A DNA stretch of 64,000 nt from Demequina sp. NBRC 110055 (GCF_002090135.1 NZ_BBRL01000004.1:558001-622000); one strand, 5' to 3'; shown: positions 46,589 through 56,402, numbered from the stretch's first letter. Translations and numbers: made by a program. The notes: generated by a model not told the origin, from the sequence alone.

Positions 46589-47449
46589 ATGACGCTGAGC
46601 CCCGATGAGATGCGCCCGCCCCTCGATCAGGACTCGTGGGGGCTCGTGGGCCTCGATATCGACGGCACGCTCATGCACTGGGGCGGTGAGATCTCGCCGG
46701 CCGTGATCCGCGCGGTCGAGCAGGTGCGCATGTGCCGCAACCACGTCATCCTCGCCACCGGTCGCAACATTCTGGGCACCTTGCCCGTCGCTGAGGCGCT
46801 CGGCATCCGGCGTGGATGGGCGGTGTGCTCTAACGGAGCGGTGACGATCCGCCTGAACCCCGCGACGCCCGGCGGCTACGACATTGTCGAGACCGTCACC
46901 TTCAACCCTCGCGCCGCGCTCGAGCTGGTCCGCCACGAGATGCCCGGCGCCTTCGTCGCCGTCGAGGACCTCGGCGTGGGTTTCCGGGTCAACCAGGAGT
47001 TCCCCATGGGTGAGCTCGTGGGGCGCCAGATCCTGGTGAACGACTTCGACGAGCTCGCTGAGGGTGAGGCCACCCGCGTGGTCATTCGCGCTCCCGGCGC
47101 GGACGTGAGCCACTTCGACGACCTCGTCCACCGTATCGGCCTCAACGACGTCACCTATGCCGTGGGCTACGACGCCTGGCTGGACCTCACCCCGCCCAAC
47201 GTCACCAAGGCATCGGCCCTCGAGCACCTGCGCCAGCAGCTGGGCGTCTACCCCGATCACACGGTCGCCGTGGGGGATGGCAACAACGACATCGAGATGC
47301 TGCGGTGGGCGGGACGTTCGGCCGCGATGGGCACCGCCCCCGCGCGGGTACGTGAGGCGGCGGGCGAAGTCATCGGCACTGTCGAGGAAGACGGCATCCT
47401 CGAGGTGCTGACTCGTCTCATCGATCCCGACCGTCTCGCGGTGATGTAG
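46589..47449 (+). CDS. HAD-superfamily hydrolase, Cof type
   Basis: A 286-residue phosphatase. HAD motif I is GLDIDGTLMHW with the two catalytic aspartates, motif II is ILATGRN, motif III is the Lys in VTKASALEHL, and motif IV is AVGDGNNDIEMLRWAG. The cap domain lies between motifs II and III, the Cof/IIB arrangement. Members dephosphorylate sugar phosphates, pyridoxal phosphate or flavins; substrate unknown. It follows serS by 41 bases on the same strand and is probably co-transcribed. Confidence 0.92.
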   Translation: MTLSPDEMRPPLDQDSWGLVGLDIDGTLMHWGGEISPAVIRAVEQVRMCRNHVILATGRNILGTLPVAEALGIRRGWAVCSNGAVTIRLNPATPGGYDIVETVTFNPRAALELVRHEMPGAFVAVEDLGVGFRVNQEFPMGELVGRQILVNDFDELAEGEATRVVIRAPGADVSHFDDLVHRIGLNDVTYAVGYDAWLDLTPPNVTKASALEHLRQQLGVYPDHTVAVGDGNNDIEMLRWAGRSAAMGTAPARVREAAGEVIGTVEEDGILEVLTRLIDPDRLAVM

Positions 47450-47508
47450 CAGGCGCGTCGCTTCGCCTCCTCGTCCCTCCAGAGCGGTCACGTCGCTACG
47501 CTGGCGCC

Positions 47509-48741
47509 ATGTCTTGGATCACGGCCCCCTCGCACCATCGCTGGCTCGAGGCGGAAAGCACCCGCCTGCTGGACTTCGCACGCGCGTCACGCCACGGAGA
47601 TGGCGGCTTCGGCATGCTGCTCGCCGACGGCACGCTCGACCCGCACGCCGATGTCGAGCTGTGGGTCACCTGCCGCATGACGCACTCGTTCGCGCTGGCC
47701 ACGCTCATGGGCCACCCGGGCGCGGCGGCCCTGGTCGACCACGGCCTCGACGCCCTGGCGGGACGCCTGCGTGACCATGAGCACGGCGGCTGGTTCGCCG
47801 CGGTGGGCGCCGACGGTCCGACGAACACCGCCAAGGAGGCCTACGGACACGCCTTTGTGATCCTCGCGGCCTCCTCGGCCGTCGCGGCCGGCCGCCCCGA
47901 GGCGCAACAGCTCTTGGACGACGCCCTCGCGACGCACGCCGAGCACTTCTGGGACGACGACGAGGGCATGAGTCGCGAGGCGTTCACCCGCGAGTGGGGC
48001 GACATCGAGGACTACCGCGGGATCAACGCCAACATGCATACGGTGGAGGCCTATCTCGCCGCCGCGGACGTGACCGGCGACAAGACGTGGTTGCATCGCG
48101 CCGCCCGCATCGTCGAGCGCGCGATCAACGTGTTTGCCCGTGGCCAGGAGTGGCGTCTGCCCGAGCACTTCGACTCCGAGTGGAAGCCCCTTTTGGACTA
48201 CAACGAGGCCACCCCCTCTCACCCGTTCCGCCCGTACGGCGCGACCATCGGCCACTGGTTCGAATGGAGCCGGCTCACGCTGCAGGCCGCCTCCGCGCTG
48301 CAGCAGTCGGGCCTTGAACCGCCCGCGTGGATGAGGGACGCCGCGCGCGACCTCTACGCCGCGGGTGTGCGCGAGGGCTGGCATGTCGACGGCGAGGCGG
48401 GCTTCGTCTACACCGTCGACTGGGATGGTCAGCCCGTGGTGCGCGAGCGTATGCATTGGGTGGTGGCCGAGGCCATCGGCGCTGCGGCCGCCCTGTGGCG
48501 TGTCACGAAGGTGCCCGACTATGCCGCCGACTACGAGCGCTGGTGGGACTTCGTCGGCGAGCACCTGCTGGACCTGGAGTCAGGCTCGTGGTGGCACGAG
48601 CTGGGCCCCGACCTCGCCGTCAGCGGCACCGTCTGGCCCGGCAAGGCCGACGTGTATCACGCGCTTCAGGCGACGCTGCTGCCCCGCCTGCCCGTCACCC
48701 CCGCGCTTGCGCCGTCGCTCGCCGCGGGCAACCTCGACTAG
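47509..48741 (+). CDS. AGE-family sugar 2-epimerase/isomerase
   Basis: A 410-residue (alpha/alpha)6-barrel protein of the N-acylglucosamine 2-epimerase superfamily. Recognisable parts are VTCRMTHSFALATLMG, GGWFAAVG, KEAYGHAFVILAASSA, NANMHTVEAYLAAADVTGD, PYGATIGHWFEWSRL and the C-terminal VWPGKADVYHALQATLLP, with catalytic His residues in MTHSF, MHTVE and GHWFE. The motif set resembles mannose or sulfoquinovose isomerases (YihS-like) more than N-acylglucosamine epimerase; the true substrate is unknown. It is convergent with the oxidoreductase gene, sharing the last four bases. Confidence 0.88.
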   Translation: MSWITAPSHHRWLEAESTRLLDFARASRHGDGGFGMLLADGTLDPHADVELWVTCRMTHSFALATLMGHPGAAALVDHGLDALAGRLRDHEHGGWFAAVGADGPTNTAKEAYGHAFVILAASSAVAAGRPEAQQLLDDALATHAEHFWDDDEGMSREAFTREWGDIEDYRGINANMHTVEAYLAAADVTGDKTWLHRAARIVERAINVFARGQEWRLPEHFDSEWKPLLDYNEATPSHPFRPYGATIGHWFEWSRLTLQAASALQQSGLEPPAWMRDAARDLYAAGVREGWHVDGEAGFVYTVDWDGQPVVRERMHWVVAEAIGAAAALWRVTKVPDYAADYERWWDFVGEHLLDLESGSWWHELGPDLAVSGTVWPGKADVYHALQATLLPRLPVTPALAPSLAAGNLD

Positions 48742-49700
48742 GGCAACAGCAGGATCTTCCCGAACACCCCACCCTCGGCGAGGGCGGCCTGGGCGGACGA
48801 TGCCTCGGCAAGCGGGTAGGTCGCGTGCACCACGGGCGATACTCGTCCGGGCACGAGCGGCCACACATCGCGGGCGACGCCCGCGACGATGGCGGCCTTC
48901 TCCGCGTGGGGCCGTGCACGCAGCGTGGTCCCGATGACGCGGGCGCGCTTGGCGAGCAGCCGACCCAGGTCGAGCTCGCCCTTCGAGCCCTTTTGCATAC
49001 CGATGATGACGAGCGCGCCGCCGGTGCTCAGCGCCGCGAGATTGCGTTCCAGGTAGGCGGCACCCACGACGTCGAGAATGACGTCGGCGCCCCCGCCCTC
49101 ACGGAGGGTCTCGACGAAGTCCTCCCCGCGATGGTCGATGCCGCGCTCGGCGCCCAGGTCCTCGCATCGGCGGGCACGCTCGGCGCCGCCTGCGGTCGCG
49201 AACACCCGCATGCCCATCGCCACGCCGATCTGGATGGCGAGCGAACCCACCCCGCCCGAACCCCCGTGGATCAACAAGGTCTGCCCCGCCGCGGCATCGG
49301 CCGCCTCAAGGTTGGACCACACGGTGCAGGCGGCCTCCATCAGGCCGCCCGCTTCGACGAGGTCGACTCCGGCGGGGACCGGCAGTGCGAGGTCCTCGTG
49401 GACCACCACGACATCGGCGTAGCCACCGCCTGCGAGCAACGCGACCACCCGGTCACCCACGGCGTGCGTGGTGACGGCGTCACCGATCGCCGTCACGGTG
49501 CCGGAGACTTCGAGACCCAGATGCGCGGGTGCTCCCGGCGGCGGGGGGTAGTGGCCAGCAGCCTGCAAAAGGTCGGCACGGTTCACCCCGGCCGCCGCCA
49601 CCTGGATAAGCAGCTCATGCTCGCCAGGCACGGGATCGGGGACGTCGGCGACGGACCCGCGAGGCTCAGTGTCGTCGAGGCCGAGTGTGGAAAATATCAC
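48738..49700 (-). CDS. NAD(P)H-quinone oxidoreductase, zeta-crystallin-like
   Basis: A medium-chain reductase of about 320 residues without zinc ligands. Motifs: VPDPVPGEHELLIQVAAAGVNRADLLQAAGHYPPPPG, GLEVSGTVTAIG, a nucleotide-binding QTLLIHGGSGGVGSLAIQIG, and VVGAAYLERNLAALSTGGALVIIGMQKG, as in PIG3/quinone oxidoreductases. The N-terminus is unusual: family-like residues LRAIRVIFSTL begin at a CTT codon (49715-49713), and the first recognised start in frame is GTG at 49700, five codons later. The ribosome site is weak. Divergent from the conservon. Its last bases overlap the AGE gene's stop (convergent). Confidence 0.85.
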   Translation of the reverse strand: MIFSTLGLDDTEPRGSVADVPDPVPGEHELLIQVAAAGVNRADLLQAAGHYPPPPGAPAHLGLEVSGTVTAIGDAVTTHAVGDRVVALLAGGGYADVVVVHEDLALPVPAGVDLVEAGGLMEAACTVWSNLEAADAAAGQTLLIHGGSGGVGSLAIQIGVAMGMRVFATAGGAERARRCEDLGAERGIDHRGEDFVETLREGGGADVILDVVGAAYLERNLAALSTGGALVIIGMQKGSKGELDLGRLLAKRARVIGTTLRARPHAEKAAIVAGVARDVWPLVPGRVSPVVHATYPLAEASSAQAALAEGGVFGKILLLP

Positions 49701-49875
49701 ACGAATCGCCCGAAGTTTCGCGTCATGGCGGCCACCATATAGCGTCTCAAGCGGCAATGAGCCATCAGACTTCAAGGTTCGCGGTGAGGACGCCGATAAC
49801 CGAGAGGTTCGATCGCTGAGGGGACGCCAGGAGAAGACCTGTGCCCCGAGCGTCGGCTCGTGAGGGAGAAGGTTA

Positions 49876-52800
49876 ATGCTCCAGAGGCTTGGAATTCGCG
49901 GGAAGATCCTCGCGGTAGTAGCGGTGCCTATTCTGGTGCTGGTGCTTGGCGCGGGATTCATCGTGTCCGGCTCGCTGCAGACGTGGCGCGAGGCGCGCGA
50001 CGCCGAGTCCGTGCTGAGCGTGCTGGGCTCCGCCCGACTGCTGGAGAACGACTTCCAGGACGAGCGTCTGGCAGGTACGAACTTCACCTCGGCCGTGCAA
50101 AACGGCCAGGACCAGCGTGAAGAGGCCGAGTCTCTCACCGATGAGGCCGTGACGACGCTTGACGAAACATTGAACGGCATCGGTTCGGCCACGTCCGAAG
50201 ACGCGGAGGGTGCCTCCGTCGACGCCGAGCAAATCCGTGCCGACATCGCTGCCGCCGTGCAGCGCACCGGCAACGGCATCATGGAGAGCGCCCGCGCCGT
50301 GAGCCTCGGGGCGCCCGAGACCGACGGCGGATGGCTGACCTTCCCCGCCGACGCCGATGTCGCGGACATGCAGGCGGCCTATGAGCAGGCCGCCGCAGCG
50401 ATCGACGCTATTGCGGACGGACTGCCTGAGGACACGGGCCTCGATATTCCGCTCGCGGCACTCGCCTTCCGTCTGGGCGCCGAGTCCGACGCTGCCACCA
50501 CGCTGTTCACCGAGCCGCTCGACTTCCGCCGCGCATATGACGTCGCTACCGGCGCCGTCGACGGCAAGGTCGCACTGCTCATGCAGAACCGCGACTTGCT
50601 GGCAGGCAATGCAGAGAACGTCGAGGCGATCGCCGCCCTGGGCGAGGGCCAGGAGCTCATGGCGGCGCTGCCCGACCGGCGTGCCACGGTCCGTGACGCG
50701 AGCGCGAACATCGGCACGCTGACGAATTTCTACACGACCGTGATCGACGGCACCGTGCGGTCGGCGTCCTCGGTTGCCCTTGCGATGGGCGACCGCGACC
50801 TTGCCGCCGGAGTGTCCGCGTACGGCGACCTTGACCAACTCGTCGAGAACATCCGCTACGAGCAGGTCCAGATCGACCGTTTGCTGCGTGTGGGCGAGTT
50901 CCTGCCCGGTGAGGCTGCCGACGCGCGAACGATGACCGCGCGCACCGACATCTCTCTCGAAGACGCACAGGAATCCTCGCTCGCCGTCGATGGCTCCGAG
51001 GAGGTCCCGCCATTCGGAGCGTCGGCGGGCGACGGCCTCGGCGAGTCCTCCTTCGAATCGGTGCGCACGCAGGTCCTGACCGGCCTCGACGCGTCTCTGG
51101 TGCGTGAGCGTGACTCGGAATGGGACACCCAGGTGTCTGAAGAGCTCGGTGTCTACGAGCCCCTGCGTGAGGACATGTGGACCGCGGTGACGGCCGACGC
51201 CGCCGCGATCACGCAGTCTGCGGCGACCCAGGCGATCCTGACCGCGCTCGCCGCGCTTGCCATCGTTATCGTCTCGGTCATCATCGCTCTCGTGATCGCG
51301 CGCCGCATCATCGGCCCGCTGCGCCGCCTCACCACGACGGCGACAGCGGTCGAGCAGGAGCTGCCCCGCCTGGTGGAGCGCGTCGCCATTCCTGGTGAGG
51401 ACGTGGACTTCACCGAGGTGCAGATTCCCGTGGAGTCGCGAGACGAGGTGGGACGTCTCGCGGAGGCGTTCAACGGCGTGAACGCGGCCACCCTGTCGAT
51501 CGCCGCCGAGCAGGCCGCCCTGCGTGGATCGATCTCCGAGATGTTCGTCAACGTCGCGCGCCGCGACCAGGTGCTGCTGAACCGCCAGCTGTCGTCCATC
51601 GACGAGATGGAGCGCACCGAGGACGACCCGAACACGTTGACCAAGCTGTTCGCCCTCGACCACCTCGCGACGCGAATGCGACGCAACTCCGAGTCGCTGC
51701 TCGTGCTCGCGGGCATCGACACGGGTCGTCGCCTGCGCCGCCCCATGCCGCTGTCCGACGTCATCCGCACCGCGTCGTCCGAGATCGAGCTCTATGAGCG
51801 CATCGACCTCGAGCTCGACGTGGACCCCGAGATGCTGGGCCACATGGCGCTCACCGCCGCCCACCTGTTTGCCGAGCTGCTCGAGAATGCCACCGTGTTC
51901 TCCGACCCGGGCACCCGCGTCGCGGTGCGTACCGGTGAGACCGAGCTGGGGTACGTCGTCGAGATCGAAGACGGCGGCATTGGCATGACCGAGTCCGAGG
52001 TCGCCGAGGCCAACGCCCGCGTGGGCTCCACCGCGGCCTCCGAGATCCTCGGTGAGCAGCGACTGGGCCTGTTCGTGGTCGGCCGCATTGCGCGCCGTGT
52101 GGGCGCCCAGGTGGAGATTCGTTCCCAGGAGGGCCGCGGGACGCTCGCGGTCGTCTCTCTGCCGTCCTCGCTGTTCGCCGGCGGCGCCGAGTCGCCCTCG
52201 CCGCTGCCGGCTGCGGGCGGCGTCTCGATGGCCGTGGACGAGGGCGCGGACGATGCCGCGGCGGGATCGCCCGTCACTGTCGCCGAGGTCTCGGCGACCG
52301 CCGCTGAGCGCGAGATTGCCGCCGGGCCCGCGTACGCGCCGGCCGCGCTTCAGGCGGGCGAGAGCCTCGCCGGACGGACGGGCGACCTGCCCGCACGTGC
52401 CGGAGCTCCGGCCGACGAGGCTCCCGCGTTGCCGAGTCGCGGTGGGGCCTTGCCCACCCGTGGCGAGACCGAGTCCATCGAGTCGCTCATCGCGGCCGAT
52501 GCCGAGGCGGCCCCCAGCGCCGAGGCCACCGACCCCGGTGCCCTGACGGACGGGACGAGCCAGGCCGGACTTCCGACCCGTCGCCGGCGCTCGGCCGACG
52601 TCCCGGCTCCCGAGGCCACTCCCGGTATCACGCCCGTGGTGGGCTTGCCCGCCCGCGCCACGGACGCACAGCTGTCGGCGCTCGACGCCGAGACCGACGC
52701 GGGCTTCACGCCCTCCGTGGCGCCCGCCGAGGTTGCACCCCAATCGGCCGAGGAGCGCGCCTCCGTCTTCCGTGGCTTCCGTTCGCGTCGCGAGACCGAG

Positions 52801-54882
52801 CAGGCCGCCTCCGAGTCGCTGGGCCAGTCCGCGCGCCGCGAGGGCGTCGCGCTGCCGCCCGACGACGAGGGCTTCGGTGCCGCTGGTGCTGCGGCGCCGG
52901 CCTTCGAGATCCCGGGCCTGGTGGACGACGAGCCCCAGGCCGAGGTCGTCTCAGCGGACGCCGTCGAGACGCCGCCGGCGATCCCCGGCTTCGCCGACGA
53001 CGACGCGGTCGACCCGGGCGAGTTCGCACACGAGCAGGATCCCGGTACCTCTCATGGCGCGTCCGCGGCCGGCCTCGCCGGTGCCAGCGCGTTCGGTGCC
53101 GCAGCCTTCTTCGCGGCGCGCTCGCAGTCCGCTCCAGAGCCCGCCCGCGACGCCGCTGCCGAGCCTGTGCTGGAGCACGGGCCCGACGGTGCCGACCCGT
53201 ACGCCGAACCCGCGCCGACCACCGAGCCCGCCGTCCCGACGTATGCGCTCGAGCCTGACGAGGACACCGGCACCGCTGGCTTCCGCCTGCCGAAGTTCGA
53301 CCCCGCGACCACGGGCCAGATCCCCGTGATCGAGGACGAGATCGCGCAGCCCGCTTTCACCGCGCCGGCCGAGCCTTCACCCGTGCCTGCCCTCGAGGAG
53401 CCCCAGGAGGCGTGGACGCTTCCTTCCCTCGAGCAGGACGAGGACGTTCCCTCCATCGACACCGTCGACCCCGCTGACGCTCAGGACGCCGACGTCGCGC
53501 GAGCCGAGGACGTGAGGGACCTCGCCCCGGAGCCGGCCGAGGAGGACTATCCGACACCCGCCTGGGCCAGTGTGGCCGGTGGCGCCACGTTCGGCACTGC
53601 CGCCGTCGCGGCTGCAGGACACGGCAACGAACCAGCGGACGCCGAACAGGAGCGCTTCGCCCCCGTCGAACCCGCGGGAGTCGACAAGGTCTCGCTTGAC
53701 GACGACGCCGCGCCTGGGCATGGGGCACCGCCTCACGCCATGCCCGTTGAGGCGGCCGCCTCCGCGCCCGCGCCCCAACTGGACGACCTCATCCAGAGTG
53801 CCGTCGAGGACGACCACCGCCCCGGCTTCTTCGCCCGCCTCTTCGGGCGCGGACGCAAGGACGGCGCGGCTGCGACGGCTGCGGACCGGTCTGCGCCTGC
53901 GCTCGGCACTCCCGAGGCGCCGGTATCGAACCCCGTGGCGCCGCCGACGTTTGCGCCGGTGTCCTCCGTTCCATCCGCGCCGTCCGCGCCCGTGGCTCCG
54001 ACGCCGACCGACGGTGCCCGATTCGGGGCCTTCGTTCCCGAGCAAGAGACGCCGAGGTTCGACGCGCCCGAGGCCTTCGCGCCGCAGCCGGTCGCGTGGG
54101 AGGCCGTCGCACCGGCACCCGAGCCGCCCGCTGAGGAGGCGACGCACGCCCCGTCGGCCGAGGCCGCCGCATGGGAAGCGGCGATGGGCGATACGGCGGC
54201 TGCCGCGGCATCGGCCACCCCTGAACGAGGCTCGCTGTTCGGCGACCCCGGAGCCCTCGGCGCCCCCGTGACGCAGGAGGAGGCGCCCGCCGCGCCTCAG
54301 GCCGCTCCCGCGGCGTTCACGCCTCAGTCGTTCGCGCCGGAGCCCGAGCAGGCACCCGAGCCGGCCGAGTCCTGGGCTCCCGCCGGCGGCTATGTGCCTC
54401 AGGCGACGGCGTTCGCGCCGGAGCCCGAGGAGCCCGCCGCCGCCACCCCCGGGGAGCAGCACTACACGCCGGAGGAACTCGCGACGGCTCACGGCTGGGA
54501 GGCCGCGGGCGCGAGCGCTTTGCAGGCCGCTGAGCCGGAGCAGACCACCAGTTACCAGCCGATCATCCAGCCGGAGCCGCGTGACGGTGACGACATGGAC
54601 TATGCCTCGGCTGCATTCTCCGAGCTCAGCTCGCTTGCGTCCGAGCGACCCAAGATCGAGAAGACCAGGGCCGGCCTGCAGAAGCGCCGAGCCAGCGACG
54701 CCCCGCCGGTCGAGGTCAAGAAGCTCGACGAGGAGGTCGAGGTCGCACCCGCACAGCGTGACGCCGACGCCGTGCGTAGCCGCTTTAGCGCGTTCTACTC
54801 CGGCACTCAGCGTGCCCGCCAGGACGCGGAAGAGTTCGATCGTGCCACGCAGATCGAAGAGAACGCGGGGGGCCAGGACTGA
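49876..54882 (+). CDS. cvnA: Conservon sensor kinase with NIT domain and a 900-residue disordered tail
   Basis: A 1668-residue membrane histidine kinase. TM1 spans about 12-33, an extracellular nitrate/nitrite-sensing (NIT)-type helical domain 40-440, TM2 about 450-475, HAMP next, then a DHp-like segment LFALDHLATRMRRNSESLLVLAG and the ATPase: ELLENATVFS (N box), IEDGGIGM (G1), LGLFVVGRIARRVG. From about residue 770 a Pro/Ala/Glu-rich tail runs to a conserved basic end (FSELSSLASERPKIEKTRAG, VRSRFSAFYSGTQRAR). In Streptomyces CvnA receives signals for the CvnB-D GTPase complex. The ATG is preceded by GGGAGAAGG. First gene of a four-gene cluster. Confidence 0.9.
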   Translation: MLQRLGIRGKILAVVAVPILVLVLGAGFIVSGSLQTWREARDAESVLSVLGSARLLENDFQDERLAGTNFTSAVQNGQDQREEAESLTDEAVTTLDETLNGIGSATSEDAEGASVDAEQIRADIAAAVQRTGNGIMESARAVSLGAPETDGGWLTFPADADVADMQAAYEQAAAAIDAIADGLPEDTGLDIPLAALAFRLGAESDAATTLFTEPLDFRRAYDVATGAVDGKVALLMQNRDLLAGNAENVEAIAALGEGQELMAALPDRRATVRDASANIGTLTNFYTTVIDGTVRSASSVALAMGDRDLAAGVSAYGDLDQLVENIRYEQVQIDRLLRVGEFLPGEAADARTMTARTDISLEDAQESSLAVDGSEEVPPFGASAGDGLGESSFESVRTQVLTGLDASLVRERDSEWDTQVSEELGVYEPLREDMWTAVTADAAAITQSAATQAILTALAALAIVIVSVIIALVIARRIIGPLRRLTTTATAVEQELPRLVERVAIPGEDVDFTEVQIPVESRDEVGRLAEAFNGVNAATLSIAAEQAALRGSISEMFVNVARRDQVLLNRQLSSIDEMERTEDDPNTLTKLFALDHLATRMRRNSESLLVLAGIDTGRRLRRPMPLSDVIRTASSEIELYERIDLELDVDPEMLGHMALTAAHLFAELLENATVFSDPGTRVAVRTGETELGYVVEIEDGGIGMTESEVAEANARVGSTAASEILGEQRLGLFVVGRIARRVGAQVEIRSQEGRGTLAVVSLPSSLFAGGAESPSPLPAAGGVSMAVDEGADDAAAGSPVTVAEVSATAAEREIAAGPAYAPAALQAGESLAGRTGDLPARAGAPADEAPALPSRGGALPTRGETESIESLIAADAEAAPSAEATDPGALTDGTSQAGLPTRRRRSADVPAPEATPGITPVVGLPARATDAQLSALDAETDAGFTPSVAPAEVAPQSAEERASVFRGFRSRRETEQAASESLGQSARREGVALPPDDEGFGAAGAAAPAFEIPGLVDDEPQAEVVSADAVETPPAIPGFADDDAVDPGEFAHEQDPGTSHGASAAGLAGASAFGAAAFFAARSQSAPEPARDAAAEPVLEHGPDGADPYAEPAPTTEPAVPTYALEPDEDTGTAGFRLPKFDPATTGQIPVIEDEIAQPAFTAPAEPSPVPALEEPQEAWTLPSLEQDEDVPSIDTVDPADAQDADVARAEDVRDLAPEPAEEDYPTPAWASVAGGATFGTAAVAAAGHGNEPADAEQERFAPVEPAGVDKVSLDDDAAPGHGAPPHAMPVEAAASAPAPQLDDLIQSAVEDDHRPGFFARLFGRGRKDGAAATAADRSAPALGTPEAPVSNPVAPPTFAPVSSVPSAPSAPVAPTPTDGARFGAFVPEQETPRFDAPEAFAPQPVAWEAVAPAPEPPAEEATHAPSAEAAAWEAAMGDTAAAAASATPERGSLFGDPGALGAPVTQEEAPAAPQAAPAAFTPQSFAPEPEQAPEPAESWAPAGGYVPQATAFAPEPEEPAAATPGEQHYTPEELATAHGWEAAGASALQAAEPEQTTSYQPIIQPEPRDGDDMDYASAAFSELSSLASERPKIEKTRAGLQKRRASDAPPVEVKKLDEEVEVAPAQRDADAVRSRFSAFYSGTQRARQDAEEFDRATQIEENAGGQD

Positions 54883-54945
54883 CCATGACGCCGCCGATCA
54901 TCACGCCCGTCTCCGCACCCCGGAGCACCAACACTAGGAGGACCG

Positions 54946-55386
54946 TTGCCCGAGCTCAGCGCTGAAGCCACCAACTTTGGATGGCTGCTGGACAACTTCG
55001 TTCAGACCGTTCCCGGCACCAGGCACACGCTCGTCGTGAGCGCGGACGGCCTGCTCATGGCCATGTCGAAGAACCTCGACCGCACGGGCGGCGACACCCT
55101 CGCCGCGGTCGTGTCCGGCATGGCAAGCCTCACGCGCGGCGCCGCGCGCCAACTGCAGGCGGGTGAGGTGCGACAGTCGATCATCGAGATGGACGAGCTG
55201 TTCCTGTTCCTCATGAGCGTCTCGAATGGTTCGGTGCTCGCCGTGGCCGCCGACTCGACGTGCGACGTGGGCCTCGTCGGCTACGAGATGACCCTGCTGG
55301 TCTCGCGCACCGAGAACGCCCTCACCCCGCAGCTCATCACCGAGATGCGTCAGAACCTTCCCACCGACGGACAAGTCCGCGTCTGA
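54946..55386 (+). CDS. cvnB: Roadblock/LC7-domain protein, conservon subunit B
   Basis: A 146-residue Roadblock/LC7 (MglB-like) protein: FGWLLDNFVQTVPGTRHTLVVSADGLLMAMSKNLDRTGGDTLAAVVSGMASLTRGAARQL is the diagnostic first half. Such proteins are GTPase-activating or scaffold partners of the CvnD GTPase. The TTG start at 54946 is decided by an ideal AGGAGG four bases upstream (54936-54941), and it matches the family N-terminus. It lies 63 bases after cvnA and 15 before cvnC. Confidence 0.93.
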   Translation: MPELSAEATNFGWLLDNFVQTVPGTRHTLVVSADGLLMAMSKNLDRTGGDTLAAVVSGMASLTRGAARQLQAGEVRQSIIEMDELFLFLMSVSNGSVLAVAADSTCDVGLVGYEMTLLVSRTENALTPQLITEMRQNLPTDGQVRV

Positions 55387-55401
55387 AGGATGTGACAGCC
55401 G

Positions 55402-55794
55402 ATGAGCTACAGCGAACTACCTGACGAGGACGAGGCCTACACGGTCCGTCCCTACGCCGTCACGGGTGGACGCGTGAGCGCGGCGAACACGACGCTTCCC
55501 ATGGAGGCGCTCGTGGAATCGAGCTCCGACGTCGAGGCCGTGCGCGGCCTCACGCCAGAGAAGCGCACCATCCTGCAATTGTCGACGGGGCAGTACCAGT
55601 CCGTCGCTGAGTTGTCGGCGCACACCCGCCTGCCCCTGGGCGTGGTGCGTGTGCTTGTCACCGATTTGGCAACAGAGAACCACCTCATCATTCACACCGG
55701 CGGAACGGCCGACGACCAGTCCACGCATGACGCGGACGGCGGCATTTCCCTGAGCCTTCTGGAGAGTGTCCTTGATGGCATCGCAGCCCTCTGA
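55402..55794 (+). CDS. cvnC: DUF742 protein, conservon subunit C
   Basis: A 130-residue protein of the DUF742 family with a winged-helix-like core: VRPYAVTGGRVSAANTTLPMEALVESS, then LTPEKRTILQLSTGQYQSVAELSAHTRLPLGVVRVLVTDLATENHLIIH. In Streptomyces conservons CvnC forms part of a membrane-associated complex with CvnA, CvnB and CvnD; a DNA-binding role is uncertain. Its end overlaps the cvnD start by 20 bases, consistent with translational coupling. Confidence 0.93.
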   Translation: MSYSELPDEDEAYTVRPYAVTGGRVSAANTTLPMEALVESSSDVEAVRGLTPEKRTILQLSTGQYQSVAELSAHTRLPLGVVRVLVTDLATENHLIIHTGGTADDQSTHDADGGISLSLLESVLDGIAAL

Positions 55795-56377
55795 CGCGGC
55801 GGTCGCGACCCCCGTCGCGCATGTCGCCCCCACGGTCGTCAAGATCGTCATCGCCGGCGGATTTGCCGTGGGCAAGACGACGTTCATCGGATCGATCTCC
55901 GACATCGACCCCCTCAACACCGAGGCGGCCATGACGGAGAAGTCGATCGGTGTCGACGATGCGGGCGGCGTCACCGACCGCAAGACCACCACCACCGTGG
56001 CAATGGACTTCGGGCGCATCGCGTTGCCCGGCTCGTTGTGGTTGTACCTGTTCGGCACGCCCGGCCAGGACCGCTTCCTGTTCATGTGGGACGACCTGGT
56101 GCGCGGTGCGATCGGCGCCGTGGTCCTGGTCGACACCGAGCGCCTCGATCAGTGCTTCCCCGCGGTCGACTACTTCGAGGGCCGCGGCGTCCCGTTCGTG
56201 GTCTGCGTCAACTGCTTCGACGGCGTGGCTCGCCACACCCTCGAGGACGTGCGTGAGGCCCTGGGCATCCCGCCCGAGGTCCCGGTCATGTACACGGATG
56301 CACGCGAGAAGGCGGCGACCAAGCAGGCCTTGATCGCCGTCGTGCAGCTCGCGATGCGTCAGCTCAAGCGGGGATAA
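55775..56377 (+). CDS. cvnD: Small Ras-like GTPase, conservon subunit D
   Basis: A 200-residue GTPase. The P-loop is GGFAVGKTTFIGS (GxxxxGKT), the switch region has TDRKTTTTVAMDFG, G3 is FGTPGQDRF, and G4 is represented by VNCFDG in place of NKxD, as in conservon GTPases; TDARE may serve as G5. ATG 55775 was preferred to GTG 55766 because GGAGAG lies eight bases upstream. It acts with CvnB as a switch under CvnA control. A hairpin built from GCCGATGC/GCATCGGC follows 26 bases after the stop. Confidence 0.93.
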   Translation: MASQPSDAAVATPVAHVAPTVVKIVIAGGFAVGKTTFIGSISDIDPLNTEAAMTEKSIGVDDAGGVTDRKTTTTVAMDFGRIALPGSLWLYLFGTPGQDRFLFMWDDLVRGAIGAVVLVDTERLDQCFPAVDYFEGRGVPFVVCVNCFDGVARHTLEDVREALGIPPEVPVMYTDAREKAATKQALIAVVQLAMRQLKRG

Positions 56378-56402
56378 TCACACCCTCGCGTTCGCTGAGA
56401 CG

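Noticed and set aside
49873..52743. 956-codon frame antisense to the conservon kinase
   Set aside because: Composition is Gly/Arg/His-rich and irregular, no domain is visible, and the opposite strand carries a well-supported kinase.
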